The position numbers were made by a program, and so were the translations under genes. DNA of 64,000 nucleotides. Origin: Axinella damicornis. Taxonomy: Eukaryota > Porifera > Demospongiae > Axinellida > Axinellidae. The stretch is taken from positions 11,788,756 through 11,852,755 of the forward strand of contig OZ007512.1 of NCBI GenBank assembly GCA_963931865.1, written 5' to 3'. The notes under the pieces were generated by a model. The model saw nothing but the letters and a program-made list of their open reading frames with translations. It was not told the origin of the DNA and ran no database searches. Positions 1 to 10,661 of the stretch are shown here, piece by piece; position 1 is the first letter of the stretch, and each line of letters starts with the position of its first letter.

Positions 1-482
1 GGTGACCGCAGTCTGGTTGGACACCCCTTCTCTTTTCACAGTGGATGGTATTAATTCAGGCTTAATTATATCACTGCAAGAAATGGAGGGTTGATTCAAC
101 CCAAAGTGGGTTGCCTCAGTTGCAGTTTAGCGATGACTCGTCCCCTGTCCTTCATCCTCAGGCCTTCATCACTTAAATGTTGTTTATCCAAATGACAGAA
201 GTATGAACAGCTTTTGCCCCCACAAACCACAGTGACTAGCTAGCCATAGCTGATCATACATGAATAGTAACTTAAGTTCCAATTACACAATGAATACTTT
301 CCAGACCAACAGCGTCATCATGTGAATATTGCACCAAGATGGTGCCAACATAATGAATGTTACCGCACATACTACTCCCCATGGGTAGCACCAGATCCAG
401 CAAAGTATTGCTGGTACGTGTGCAACTCACAAAATTGCAACTCAGGTAACCAAATCTAGTTTGAAACTACCCAGGATTTTAC

Positions 483-569
483 TAGCCTCGTTCCCAGGCC
501 CGCCCAGCTTTTCGTCGCTTACAGTATGGAATTTTTGTTTGCTCGTGGGAGAGCCTGGGAATGAGGCTA
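483..569. mobile_element. 87-bp palindromic element, 9-bp TSD
   Basis: The element starts TAGCCTCGTTCCCAGGC and ends with the inverted GCCTGGGAATGAGGCTA. The 9-bp direct repeat GGATTTTAC flanks it at 474-482 and 570-578. There is no coding capacity. Identical ends recur at 24509, 25154 (variant), 26789, 44379 (variant) and 61355, so this is a family. Nine-bp duplications with inverted-repeat ends suggest mobilisation by a Mutator-like transposase (inference). Confidence 0.85.
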
Positions 570-600
570 GGATTTTACAGTGTTGAGTAAACTTCACTAG

Positions 601-632
<32 letters not shown>
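601..632. repeat. poly-C tract
   Basis: An uninterrupted run of about 32 C. Comparable C or G runs occur near 1878, 9067, 24150, 32656, 46519 and 62161. Run lengths in an assembly are unreliable for such tracts. Confidence 0.9.
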
Positions 633-1310
633 ACTAAATATTTTACAAGCATGGCATTCTTTGAATTAGCATGGGAATAAGGTGGTCACACTGCCGTTTG
701 TTCCTAACCACTGCCTCTCCACCTGGCTACAACCATTAGCTAGCTATCTACTGCTGCAGCTGGAAACAACTTACAGAAGAGTATGACTGTACGAAGTATT
801 AACTTAATAACATCCTGGATTTATGGGTATTCTCCGGGGCTCATTTGGCTGCTACAGGGAGCACTGGGTTGTATCTGTATTGATATAATATAATGTAGTC
901 TTGCCTAAGAGTGCTGATTGGCGGTGCACCTTACATGAATAGCACAAGCAATCTGGTTATGGGCCCCCTACATCTCTAGTCTGAGCAAGTCGCATGCATC
1001 ATGTTTAGCCAACATACACATGGAGGAACAGTCAAACAGTGTATTTCTAGTTACAGCGAGTAGCAATTCCATAACGAGTTTCGTCAGGATAATAGTATTA
1101 TCGGTGGTTAAACAACGTTGCTTGCTCAATCAGTGCTAGCTAGCATATACTCACACTTACACAGAAGGTGAAGTAGACTACAGTACGGTAGCCCTGGTAT
1201 GCGGATATGGAGCAATGTGGCGGTCGACTACAGGCTCTACAGCTGCATGACTAGCTGTGGGCTGACGTCCTGACGATCGCAGTACGTAAGTACCCGGCGA
1301 TGACTGTGTA

Positions 1311-1354
1311 GTCTCGTTCCCAGACCATTCAAATAATCTAGGAACGAGACTAAA
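1311..1354. mobile_element. 44-bp palindrome of TAGTCTCGTTCCCAGACC family
   Basis: TAGTCTCGTTCC at the left pairs with GGAACGAGACTA at the right around a short loop. This is the shortest full member of the hairpin family. I see no clear target duplication, so it may be an internally deleted copy or an excision derivative. It lies inside a spurious minus-strand open frame at 1178-1561. Confidence 0.6.
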
Positions 1355-1694
1355 TACAAAATTCTTGGACACTAGGGGGAAAAAATGTGCCGCGTAAATA
1401 ATTTCAGTCTGTAAACATGGTTTGGCACGAGTACTCTGTATACAGCCTATGTTAAACCCCACCAATATTGTTCTTTTGTATGGGACCCTCCACTGCAGAA
1501 TTGCTTGAACAGAGCAACCTTCCAACTTTGAGTAGCTACTGAGCGCTTGTTTAGCAAACACAGAACCACCTCACACTTTAGCTAGCTGCTCTTCCAAACA
1601 ACTCCCGAAGTAAGAGACGTGCTGATGAACGAGGTTTCAGAACCATAACTGTGTTCCGTAACACCAAAACTACTTGGTCTACAAAAATGTGGTT

Positions 1695-2310
1695 TAACCC
1701 TTTAAGCCCCATCATTGACGTCTATAGACGTCATTTAGACCCTATGCACTTGTAGGGCTTCTCGTCAGTCCAAAAAGAGACCAAAAAAGCTTCAGACGGC
1801 CCAGGGACGACTTTGAGGGACGAACTCAAAAATTTGGCCAGATTTCGGCGCGCATCCCCCACTCAACATACATGCAGGGGGGGGGGGGGGGTATCGAAAG
1901 GGGGGGCGGTGGCCCCCCCTTCGCATGTTGTGGGCGTTTTTGATTTTAATGATATTCATTGACCCAAGAAATTTTTGATTCTAATGATATTCATAGACCC
2001 CACCCAGGGCCTCAAGAAAATATGCAAATTGGTGGTATAAGGTGTGCCATCAGTCAGATCTGGCCCAAGTTTAGGGAAATGCTGGGCGAAAATCCAGCTG
2101 AAATCCACCTTTGACCTCCGATTGCTGGGCTAGTGGGGGGTCATGAATATCATTAACGGTATTGCCAGAGGGGTCTCTCCATGCGTGTGGGCCCCACCAA
2201 GTTTGGCCGCTGAGGAGCGAATGCTGTGGGAGAGGAGTACCTACGAAAGTGGTGTGCGCTGAATGCATGAAAATGTGTTGTCTTGGTGGGAAGAATTCGG
2301 TGGTTAAAGG
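1695..2310. mobile_element. possible TTAA-flanked DNA element
   Basis: At 1693 the sequence reads TTTAACCCTTTAAGCCCC, followed by the perfect palindrome TGACGTCTATAGACGTCA. Near 2303 it reads GGTTAAAGGGATAAC, roughly an inverted CCCTTTAACC. TTAA plus CCCTTT ends are typical of piggyBac-type elements. The right border does not fit exactly and no transposase frame is present, so this is tentative. The interior holds repeated AATGATATTCAT motifs. Confidence 0.3.
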
Positions 2311-2499
2311 GATAACAGTCTCAATGCGTTGAGACTGCCTGGCACCAGGGTACACCAACATCCGGCATGCATGTAGCTATAGCTACCCTGGTTGGTGAAA
2401 ATCTATTGTATAATTATTGCCTTGTTAATAAAGGATACCATGCAGAACAGAGAACAAACAAGGTAGGGATGATCACACAAAATATAGTGTCCGATAATT

Positions 2500-3505
2500 G
2501 ATTCTTTACTCTATAATGGTTGATATTACCTGCACTGCAAGTATGTACAAACGGAACCAGTGAAATGACCAGTTGTGAATGCAATTTTCCAGCACTAGCC
2601 ATAATCATACATGCAGCAGGAGCTGAGAGTATTTCCTCTCCTCAAGGCATCATCCCCCCTGCAACCAGCAGGTTCACTTACTACAATTCTCTTGATCAAT
2701 CATCCTTCATACTCCAGTCAGTGTTGACTTGTCAATGAACTCTTCAGCATTGCACATTATAGCTATACGCTGAGCAAGAATTATCAGACAAAATTATTGT
2801 AAGGATAATGGTACAGCAGTTCATGAGGGAATACAAGAATGGATCTCAAGCCCGGGCCAATTGCCAAACAATCATTAAGGGTTTATCTGTCCTTGTAGTC
2901 TATCGCTCTCTTGCTCATATCTCTATCTATAAAACCAACAATATAGCTAACACCAATAAATTCTAAAACCTATAAGCAGATGTCATGGGTGTCAGACTTC
3001 CTGTGAATCAAAAATAAGGGAAACAAAACTCATAGCTATCCTGCACACCTGCACATGTTGAACAGCAAATCATTCATGGCCCGGATGGGCAGACAAAAGT
3101 AGCAACTGCCCTGTTCCTGTTGTGGCTATTCCACTTACATGTTTTGTACTGCAATGAGCACATATACATATACAAAGAGTTTATGCAATATACAACCTGT
3201 ACGGTACATTGCAAAGGAGACACCATCTAGCTATGATTACAGCTAATTCAAGGGTGTATCCTAGTGTAAAGTGCTGTAAATATGCGCCCTTACTAATTCT
3301 GTGTCGAAATTACAAGTCTCAAACCGATAATTTCATAAATAAATGTGTCGCACTTTGGGGGGCTATAATATAAATATAATAAGAGTCATACACAGACACA
3401 ATACGAGTATTACATAATTACGATTATGCCAAGATAAATCTCCTCTGCTTCTAGCATGCACATGCAGTTGCAGGACACTGCACATATATATGCAAACCCA
3501 GCTAC
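2500..3505. repeat. non-coding segment paralogous to ~58440-59350
   Basis: Long stretches match the DNA downstream of the other K1 kinase at 59.4 kb. Shared words include GGTGTCAGACTTCCTGTGAA, GAACAGCAAATCATTCATGG and CCTTGTTCCTGTTGTGGCTA, with small indels between. The duplication that produced the two K1 genes therefore included about 1 kb beyond the kinase exon. I find no convincing exon inside. The counterpart of the 59127-59195 exon was not recognisable here. Confidence 0.7.
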
Positions 3506-3509
3506 CAGA

Positions 3510-4460
3510 CTAATAGCAGTTTTCACTTACCAAGTGAATGAGGTGTTGCTTCATTTCTATGATATTTTGGAATCGACGTGGGTGACATTTGCTTAGCTGC
3601 TTCAAAATAGCATTGATCTGAGAAGTAGTCGGCCTCCTATTAGGAACATCTTGAAGACACGAGGTAATCAACTCATACAATGGGTGGCTTTTTCCTACTC
3701 GATCAACCCACTCCCTCCTCTTTTCGATATGGGTCTCTTTTTTCTGGACTGCTTCCACAGTGCCTCGGTCTTCTACCATCGGGAATTCCTGGTTAGCAAC
3801 GTATAGAGCAACCACCCCAAAAGAGAAATCATCTAACTTGGTGTCATAGGCTGGAACTAGCTTCAGAGCCTCTGGAGGCATGTATGCAAAAGCACCCGGA
3901 CCTGCAGTTTGAGAAGCTTCATGAAGGGGATGCAGGTCTAAAATCTTTGAAACACCGAGATCTGCAATTTTGGCTCTCATGTCAGATGTAAGGAGGATGT
4001 TGGCTGCCGTGAGATCCCGGTGGATGATAGGAGGTGTCTGGGAGTGGAGGTGGAGCAGACCATACGATACATCGAGCAGAATTGAGATTTTGATTGAGAG
4101 TGGGAGGTTGGGATATTGATGCAAGCACCTCTCCAGGTCCATTGGAAGGCACTCCATGATGAGGGTGAGATCGGACAGGTCTTGACCGTAGTGCACGCCC
4201 ATGAACTGCACGATGTTTGGATGCCTAAGTCGACTGAGAAAGACACACTCTCCACGAAATTTTTTCTCGATGGATTGCTTCTGTACCTTTTCGACAACTT
4301 CTGCTCGGCCCCGGCCAACTAGGATATCATGGAGCCGTTTCGCTATACACGGAACCCCATTTACTTCGATGAGATGGATTGAGCCAAAAGAACCTGACCC
4401 CTTGTTCACACCCTCTTCCAGCTTGCTGAATGATTTGATCTTGTAGGGAGCTAGCTCATC
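3510..4460 (-). CDS. left gene, C-terminal K1 protein kinase exon
   Basis: A complete kinase domain in one exon, entered through the acceptor TTTTAG|GATGAG at 4461. The glycine loop is GSGSFG (residues 21-26), the catalytic lysine lies in CIAKRL (K41), the probable alpha-C Glu is E71, HRD is 147-149 with N154, and the PPE motif replaces APE. The metal-binding DFG is replaced by DLG (IADLGVSK, 167-169). The sequence resembles the tyrosine-kinase-like group; serine/threonine specificity is likely but unproven. The frame stops at 3510. A GTAAGT lies 15 nt before the last sense codons (3531|3530), so the exon could instead splice onward; the 59.4-kb paralogue has the same arrangement. Coiled-coil exons at 6.8-19 kb lie upstream. 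No frameshift is seen. Confidence 0.85.
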   Translation of the reverse strand, partial: DELAPYKIKSFSKLEEGVNKGSGSFGSIHLIEVNGVPCIAKRLHDILVGRGRAEVVEKVQKQSIEKKFRGECVFLSRLRHPNIVQFMGVHYGQDLSDLTLIMECLPMDLERCLHQYPNLPLSIKISILLDVSYGLLHLHSQTPPIIHRDLTAANILLTSDMRAKIADLGVSKILDLHPLHEASQTAGPGAFAYMPPEALKLVPAYDTKLDDFSFGVVALYVANQEFPMVEDRGTVEAVQKKETHIEKRREWVDRVGKSHPLYELITSCLQDVPNRRPTTSQINAILKQLSKCHPRRFQNIIEMKQHLIHLVSENCY

Positions 4461-4479
4461 CTAAAATGTATGAATAAAG

Positions 4480-5260
4480 AATAGTCTGCTTAAGAGGGAC
4501 CTACGTAGTTAGTCAGTACCTTTGCTTTATTTTATGAATTGGGTAGGCCTTCAGTGTTACATTGTGCCTACATATATATCACACCTACACTCCCTTCTCC
4601 ACTTAATTGCCAGTTCAAACTTGTGGTAGCAAGCATCCAGTGTGTTAATATTGAAAACACTAACAAAGGTGTAGTAATGTCATCAATAGCAATAACGATG
4701 AATTCATTGCATGTCCAGACCGGATAAGCAAATAACAGTTAGTGGCACAATTTGATCTTCAGCTTTGAGTGATGAATATAAGCACAGAGTTGTATGTTGT
4801 AAGACCAGGAGTGTAACAGGATGGCTGAGTATGAATAAATAGTGTTAACAACCTAGAGCAGATGGACTCTTACTAGTGCTAAAGATTTATGTAGAACCAT
4901 AAGTCTAAAGTCTGAAGTAATAACTTGCTCCACTGATTGATTTACATAAACCTCACGACATTAAATTTTATCTACTGGTTGCTATTTCTTGCCATCTATG
5001 AGATGTGTTGGTGACCGACCATGACCACTAACCCCATCCACAAATGTTCATTGGAATTGTTTTGCCAATTATTGTTGAGAGACCTTGACAATGTGTAATT
5101 GATCTTGACCTTGGAGTGCATGGCCTATTTATACGTACATAGTCTTGAAATATCTGGCTAGGGAAATCACATGCACATGAAAGTCATTATACTTCTTGGC
5201 CACCATACATCATACACTGCATGCTTTCTGTTCTGTGTAGAATTCCCCATTAAAATTATA
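4480..5260. other. intron, no recognised feature
   Basis: Intron between the 6.36-6.79 kb coiled-coil exon and the K1 kinase exon. AT-rich with short open frames only. I see no exon with paired splice sites and no inverted-repeat element. Confidence 0.5.
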
Positions 5261-5267
5261 TCAGTTA

Positions 5268-5927
5268 CGAGGGGCAACCGCACTCCTGGTAGTCGCGGTT
5301 TAACGGTAGCACAAGCTAAGTGTGACAGTTCGTTCCAATTATCACACATTACATGAGTACCATGATAGATATATACAGGGAAGATCAGAAATTATTTAGA
5401 GTGCTCTCAAGTACCATTCATAAAGTAGCCGCGTTCAACCTGCATAGCGCAAGCTAAGTATTGCAATACGTTCCAATTAACGCACATGCCACGTGGCAAC
5501 CACGCTCAGTCGATCGCGACCAATGGCGACCAAAAGGAAGACAAGACATTATTACAGCACTCACAACTTAGCCAGCACGGTGAGTTTCGGCATGTAAGCG
5601 TCAGTGAATGACAGCGATCACTGCCGTGTGGTCAGAATCTTCGTGTGCCTTTCCTATGAACGGTACTGCCACCGGAAGTCGAAGAGAGCGCTCGAGCAAT
5701 GGCGGCCACGGCGAGACAAAAGAACTCATATCTCCACCACCAAGGTGAGTTTCAGCACCAACTTTTACATTCAGGTCAGGGCATGATAGCGATCACGGCG
5801 GTGTAGTCAGAATCTCTGTAGGCCAATCCTAAATACTCAAACATTATATATATTATATTATATTATGTTATATTGGATTATATTATATTATTTACGCGGC
5901 ACAATTTTTCCCCTACCAGGAGTGTAA
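5268..5927 (+). mobile_element. mini-exon element, copy a
   Basis: The left end is ACGAGGGGCAACCGCACTCC and the right end is ACGCGGCACAATTTTTCCCC then CTACCAGGAGTGTAA; CACTCCTGGTAG is present at both ends in inverted orientation. Inside are two homologous modules. Each has an ATG in AGCAATGGC context, 15-19 codons and a GTGAGT donor: MATKRKTRHYYSTHNLAST and MAATARQKNSYLHHQ. An AT-rich run precedes the right end. There is no transposase. Related copies lie at 12.8, 13.4, 17.0, 32.0, 45.4 kb and, inverted, at 44.3 kb. Confidence 0.75.
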
Positions 5928-6049
5928 TGTATTAGACTGCCTGTCAGATGCTGCTGAACATCCATCTAGTTAGGCCAAGAAGATTTGCTGACTATCTCTC
6001 CTTAGTATATTATTATAGTCTCACGAAAGAGCGCCTAGCCTCAAAAGAG

Positions 6050-6250
6050 CACTTTTGGCTCAATTTCTTGTATAGGGTCAATTTCTTGTATAGGGTCAAA
6101 GTTTACTTGAATAAACGCCCACCATTGCACTGCTGCTATGTAAACAAGGTGGGCACTCTTTCGGGGTTGAATGCAGAAACACTTGAAAGAGCGCCCACCC
6201 CTGTTTCATGAGCACGTAAGGAGCACTGCCCATGGGCGTTCTTTTGCGAG
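6050..6250. repeat. fragment of the 32.6-33.2 kb inverted-repeat element
   Basis: Shares ACTTTTGGCTCAATTT, TAGGGTCAAAGTTTACT, GGGTTGAATGC and GAAAGAGCGCCCACCCC with 32.69-33.14 kb, in the same order but without the GC-rich core and with decayed ends (GGGCGTTCTTTTGCGAGAC). A degraded, internally deleted copy. Confidence 0.65.
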
Positions 6251-6354
6251 ACTGCAATGCCATATTGAGGGATTAAAAAAGTGTATCCCATGTCATTGCG
6301 TGGCTCAGTCACTCCCTCCATTGCTGTGCTAACCGCGGTATCTGTGATACTCAC

Positions 6355-6792
6355 CTGTGCTTCTAACTCTTCCTTCAGATCACCATTCTCTTTTCTCAAA
6401 GCCCCAAGCTCTCCTCTCAGGTCATTGTTCTCTCTCCTCAAAGTTCCAACCTCCCCTCTCAGGGTATCGTTCTCTCTCCTCAAAGCTCCAACCTCCCCTC
6501 TCAGCTTGGACACCTCTACACTCTGAGTGGACAGTGTATCTTTCCATTGTGAAGCCTCACGTTTTACTTCGGTGATCTCATCAAGTACAAAGTCAACCTC
6601 ACTTTTCAAATTCTCATTTGAAGCTAGCAATGAGAGGCACTTCTGGTCGAGTACGTCATGTTGCTTCTTTACTTTGGACAGCTCTAGGAAAAGTCCTTGA
6701 CAGTGATGCTCTGACTCAGAGAGTGCTGTCTTCATCCCAGCAATTCCTCCTTCCAGCTCAGTGATCTCCCCTTCCAGCTCAGCAACTCTACT
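6355..6792 (-). CDS. left gene, coiled-coil exon with 14-residue repeats
   Basis: Exon of 438 bp (146 codons) between acceptor CCTTTTAG|AGTAGAG and donor CACAG|GTGAGT, phase 0 at both ends. It starts SRVAELEGEITELEGG and is a continuous coiled coil. Near the end it carries three to four 14-residue zipper repeats (LRGEVGALRREND, LRGEVGTLRRENN, LRGELGALRKENG). The first third is paralogous to the 29176-29274 exon of the middle gene. It most likely mediates oligomerisation upstream of the K1 kinase. Confidence 0.8.
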
Positions 6793-6799
6793 CTAAAAG

Positions 6800-7560
6800 G
6801 AATATGATCTTCTGTGACAACTATTGGTTACGTGTGCACGCAGATACTGGCATGCATACCCAGCTACCAATACCTTTGAGAGGTTGAGTATGCCTATATA
6901 TAGCTTCGATGGTCACCGAACTATATATTTTAATTATAGAGGTGCTCAGCAGAGCACGTACCCCGTGCACTACTTTTATTATAGCCTACTGCCGATTTGT
7001 AAATTGTAATACAGCATGCATGATAGCTAGGGCCTTAATACAGCATGCATGATGCAGAATAAGATACCATAAGTTGCGGCAGTAATGTAAGTTGTATAAA
7101 TTGGAACAGGGCTAATTGCCGACTTTCACGCAACTTTTCTCAGCCTCTCGAGTGGATCTCTGGTCTGTGAGTTATGCAGACGCTAGCATTTTCTGAATTC
7201 TGACACTTCTATCCTGAAATAAGCCTTCAACAAGGCCTTCACTGCTCAAACCGCTGGGACAGACAGACAGACAGACAAACCGATCACTCTACCCCTGCTG
7301 CGCATGTGCACTGGGTAATGAGTAGCTATGAGCTGTTCTTAAGCAATGTCACAACCTGACAGTGGAAAATGTGATATTGCCAATACGAAACTTGAAAGGA
7401 CCGCTAGCCACAATTAACAGCATGGAAATGTCATATATAACTTTTGCTGATGTGGAGCATTCTACCTTAATTGGCCTCTTGCTGTAAGTAGCTAATGATA
7501 TTATGTGCCTAATAGCGAACATTTGCAACAGAACCAGTGTGAGGGCATTGTACATATAGC
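6800..7560. other. intron with GACA microsatellite
   Basis: No exon is seen. A short GACA run (GACAGACAGACAGACA) lies near 7262, followed by CGATCACTCTACCCCTGC, which looks like a short dispersed repeat tail. Part of the segment around 7430-7560 recurs inverted at 10.5-10.65 kb. Confidence 0.5.
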
Positions 7561-7563
7561 TAC

Positions 7564-7647
7564 CTGCATTCTCCCAATCTCCTTCTGAATTGAGTCTTTT
7601 GCCTCAGACAAATTGTCCTTCTCCATCTTCAATTGAGACAGTTCATC
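7564..7647 (-). CDS. left gene, 28-codon coiled-coil exon
   Basis: Acceptor CACCCAG|GATGAA and donor ATGCAG|GTAGCT, phase 0-0. It encodes DELSQLKMEKDNLSEAKD and continues to EIGRMQ. Paralogous to 33752-33835 in the middle gene; a broken copy on the opposite strand lies at 10420-10483. The charged heptads fit a coiled coil. Confidence 0.75.
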
Positions 7648-8262
7648 CTGGGTGAGTGTGGGCAGTATTGTAACACTAGCTATTACACAACTGGTAGGAA
7701 ATCTAAGCCAAAAAGATATAACTCCTGGGCTCATGCTCAGTGGAGAGAGTCTGACTACACCTTTGTTTATCATTGTATATTATCACTTATCCAAAATGTA
7801 CAATAGATTTGAAACTCTCCTTTGTGGTGAAGTTATGAGCCTTTTTTTCTTTTCTGGTGGCTACTTTTGCCATCCTTGTGTGGGTGGATTTTTTTCACGT
7901 TCTGAATCCACTGGGAATGAGACAGCTATGTATGCACTAATTGAGATGATCCGTAGAGCTAGCGGTCCATGTCCAACTGGCTGCAGCCCTGGAGCTGTAA
8001 GTACGAGCTGGTGGATGTCAAGGGAACTTTTGATGCTTATTGAACAGCACAGATAACACTAAGCTGATCCATACATAGCACACCCAGACAGGTTGGAACA
8101 AGCCATCTCAAAGAGGGGAAGATTAATTTTAACCGACTCTTCACTTTCTGTAGTGCCTAATGTTGTGTACGCTCTCAGAAGTCAGTACATCCAACTTCTG
8201 AGTGGTAAAATTTCATAGCCAATGCAGGTTTAATACTGTATGAAAAATGCTGCCTGACTAAC

Positions 8263-8388
8263 CTGCAGTTTTTGTGCAAGTAGTTCTACCTCTTCATTTC
8301 TGGCCTTAGTAGCTTCCATCGCTTTCTCCATGAACTTCTTGTCTCGATGCAAGCCCCCCACATCCACTGACAGCTTCTTGTTCTCTTC
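8263..8388 (-). CDS. left gene, 42-codon coiled-coil exon
   Basis: Acceptor TAATTAG|GAAGAG and donor CTGCAG|GTTAGT, phase 0-0. It encodes EENKKLSVDVGGLHRDKKFM through LLAQKLQ. Its first part is duplicated at 14702-14739, and its last two thirds on the plus strand at 10107-10201, both incomplete. Confidence 0.75.
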
Positions 8389-8549
8389 CTAATTAGCAAC
8401 AAAGGTCAGACATAAAGATTGAGTCAATATGCAGCATCTGCAGGTTCAAATGCTACTGCACATCAGCAGGCAATAATTAAATCAGGACTAGGTTTTGCTT
8501 TCTGAACATAATTATAACTTCATTCCAGTAATGCAAAGACACATGTAAC

Positions 8550-8660
8550 AGGTGAAGGATATAAGTAGACCACGGTATAGGATTTGAACTTGGAACGCTG
8601 ACACTCTAGACCATACTGCTCTTACCAATTAAGCCAGCTGTCTAAACAATCTGTTGGAAC
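8550..8660 (-). mobile_element. tRNA-like SINE head
   Basis: On the minus strand an A-box-like TGGCTTAATTGGTAAG (8621-8636) and a B-box-like GTTCAAATCC (8580-8589) are spaced about as in a tRNA gene. The arms do not give a convincing cloverleaf, so I read it as tRNA-derived and not as a working tRNA. A second copy sits at 14845-14925 inside the duplicated exon block. Confidence 0.45.
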
Positions 8661-9292
8661 TTCTCTTTCTGGGTGAATGGCATTGGCCTATTGCTCACAG
8701 AATAACGGTCTGTACTCTCCAAATGAAAAAGTACAAAAGTGCACACCCTCGCCTGCTTGCATTGGTGTGTAATGTATGCGCTGCATCCCACCCTGGGGTC
8801 AAAGTACATAATGGCTAGTTCAGTTTGTGTCGCCTTAGTTTAGTGTAATTGAAATTGGCTCCAGCAGAACACTAGCACTGATACAAGAGTACTGGTAGGC
8901 CAAGCGCTGCTCCTAGTACTATCAATTGTCTACTAGAAGCACTGACTAATGTTTCTGTGGTGAGCTATAAGCTGTTGTAACTTTTGAACTAAGCATTTTT
9001 AGCACAATCCCTGAGTTCAGTTTGTGCGTTACAAGTACCTTGTATTGATCCTGTAGTTGCAGTTAGCCCCCCCCCCCCCCCCCCCACCCCAATGCCCCCA
9101 TACACAGGCATCATCAGATAAACATGAAGAGCACCCCAAAGGAGGAAGCTACTGGCTTTCTAAACAGCAGTGACAGGGATTGTAGACGACAAACATTGCA
9201 CATCTAAGAACATTTCCATCTAGTTAAGTAATCTGCATGTAATACATACTCAGCAACTGTGTGGAGGAATTGGGTCAAAGTGGCCCACTCAC

Positions 9293-9346
9293 CTCAAGTT
9301 GTTCCACCATATCCCTCCAGGATGTGTCAATCTCCTCTCCAGACAG
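9293..9346 (-). CDS. left gene, 18-codon exon
   Basis: LSGEEIDTSWRDMVEQLE between acceptor TCTCACAG|CTG and donor GAG|GTGAGT, phase 0-0. It is preceded by the 9434-9988 exon. A near-identical copy is at 15587-15640. Confidence 0.75.
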
Positions 9347-9433
9347 CTGTGAGAGAACAGTTTGTGGCAATTAGTGAACAGTGAACAGCAATGAGATTTG
9401 CAGTTGTATACATTTCATTCTCTAATGCCTGAC

Positions 9434-9988
9434 CGTAACAACTTCGAGTTCCTGTTTCAGTTGCAGTATGTGTTTGCTCTGCCCCTTAGAATGCTGCTGC
9501 AGGGACTCCACCTGGGCTTTCAAAGTGTGGACATGTTGCTCTTTCCTTCTCAACTCCACATTCAGATCTGGATCATCCACCTCATCAATAGGGGTGGTGG
9601 CTTCCTCTTGCCCCTGAATCTCTTTCTCCAAGTCAGAGATCTTCCCTCGCAGCCGAATATTTGCCTCCAGTTCCTCGTGGTACTGCTGTTCATAACGTTG
9701 TACTAATTCTTGCAGGTTTTGCTCACGTGCATAGCTCCGAGTGAACGGACGACTGAGACTAGCTTTACGCTTCAAGCCTGCAACTTCTCTCCTCAATAGC
9801 TGGTTTTCTTCTTCGTGCTTAGCTTCTTCTGTGATAAGCCTGACATTCTGGTCCTCCAACTGCTTTGCATACTTAAGACTCTTCTTCAGCTCAATCACGT
9901 CTTGTTCAAGGCTTTTAATGGTGTCATCTTTGGCCCCAGAACCTGCTGGTGGACATTCAAGATCTGGCACTTGTACCGACTGTCCAAC
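9434..9988 (-). CDS. left gene, long coiled-coil exon (second copy)
   Basis: Exon of 555 bp (185 codons), acceptor CATATAG|GTTGGACAG and probable donor ACG|GTCAGG, phase 0-0. It begins VGQSVQVPDLECPPAGSG, then a charged coiled coil (KSLEQDVIELKKSLKYAKQL) interrupted by an acidic linker (PIDEVDDPDLN). It differs from its duplicate at 15746-16429 mainly by an in-frame deletion of about 43 codons after GSG. The donor here is weaker than the GTAGGT of the duplicate. Confidence 0.8.
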
Positions 9989-10106
9989 CTATATGGACAC
10001 ACAATATGGGTCATAAAGAGGAGAACTGCTATGAAGTATGTCGCAATGTATGTACATTGTGTGGTGAATTATAGCAACATGGGGTTTGGAATGTGACTAG
10101 GCAATC

Positions 10107-10660
10107 CATATTTGCATCGAGACAAAAAGTTCATGGAGAAATCGATGGAAGCTACTAAGGCCAGAAATGAAGAGGTAGAACTACTTGCGCAAAAACTGCA
10201 GGTTAGCATTCTTCATACACTATTGGCTATGAAACCTAACCACTCATAGGTTGGATGTACTGACTTCTGAGACCTCTTGAACTGCGTACACAACAATAAG
10301 CAACTAGAGTCAGAGTCTGTTCAAAATTAATCTTCCCCTCTTTGAGATGGCTCGTTCCAACCTGTCTGGGTGTGCTATGCGAAAGTTCCCTTTCCCAGCC
10401 ATAGTCCAGTACCAGGTATGGTATTGAAGAACAATTTGTCAGTGGCAAAAGACTCAATTCAGAATGAGATTGGGAGAATGCAGGTATATGTTGTATATGT
10501 CAATCAGTACCCTCACATGCACTGGTTCTGTTATCGAATGTTCGCTATTAGGCACATATCATTAGCTACTTATGGCAATAGGTCAATTACGAAAGGTAGA
10601 ATGCTCCGCATCAGCAAAATTGATGAACTGTAAGTTATGACATAATGTCATTTCCATGCT
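10107..10660 (+). pseudogene. inverted partial duplicate of ~7.43-8.37 kb
   Basis: On the plus strand 10107-10201 matches the 3' part of the 8.26-8.39 kb exon (LHRDKKFMEKSMEATKARNE) with its GTTAGC donor. 10236-10380 matches the intron at 8.06-8.22 kb. 10420-10483 matches the 7.56-7.65 kb exon. Order and orientation show one inverted, internally shortened duplication. The first exon lacks its start and the second lacks its acceptor. Confidence 0.75.
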
Positions 10661-10661
10661 G

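Noticed and set aside
1178..1561. 127-codon minus-strand open frame
   Set aside because: It runs through a 44-bp mobile hairpin, has no recognisable motif or splice context, and its only familiar peptide is the translation of that hairpin family.
1695..2310. Firm piggyBac call
   Set aside because: The left end fits (TTAACCCTTT plus palindrome), but the right end does not give TTAA next to AAAGGG in the expected order; kept only as a low-confidence feature.
3977..4446. Open frames overlapping the K1 kinase on both strands
   Set aside because: The kinase frame accounts for this DNA; the others are shadows of it without motifs.
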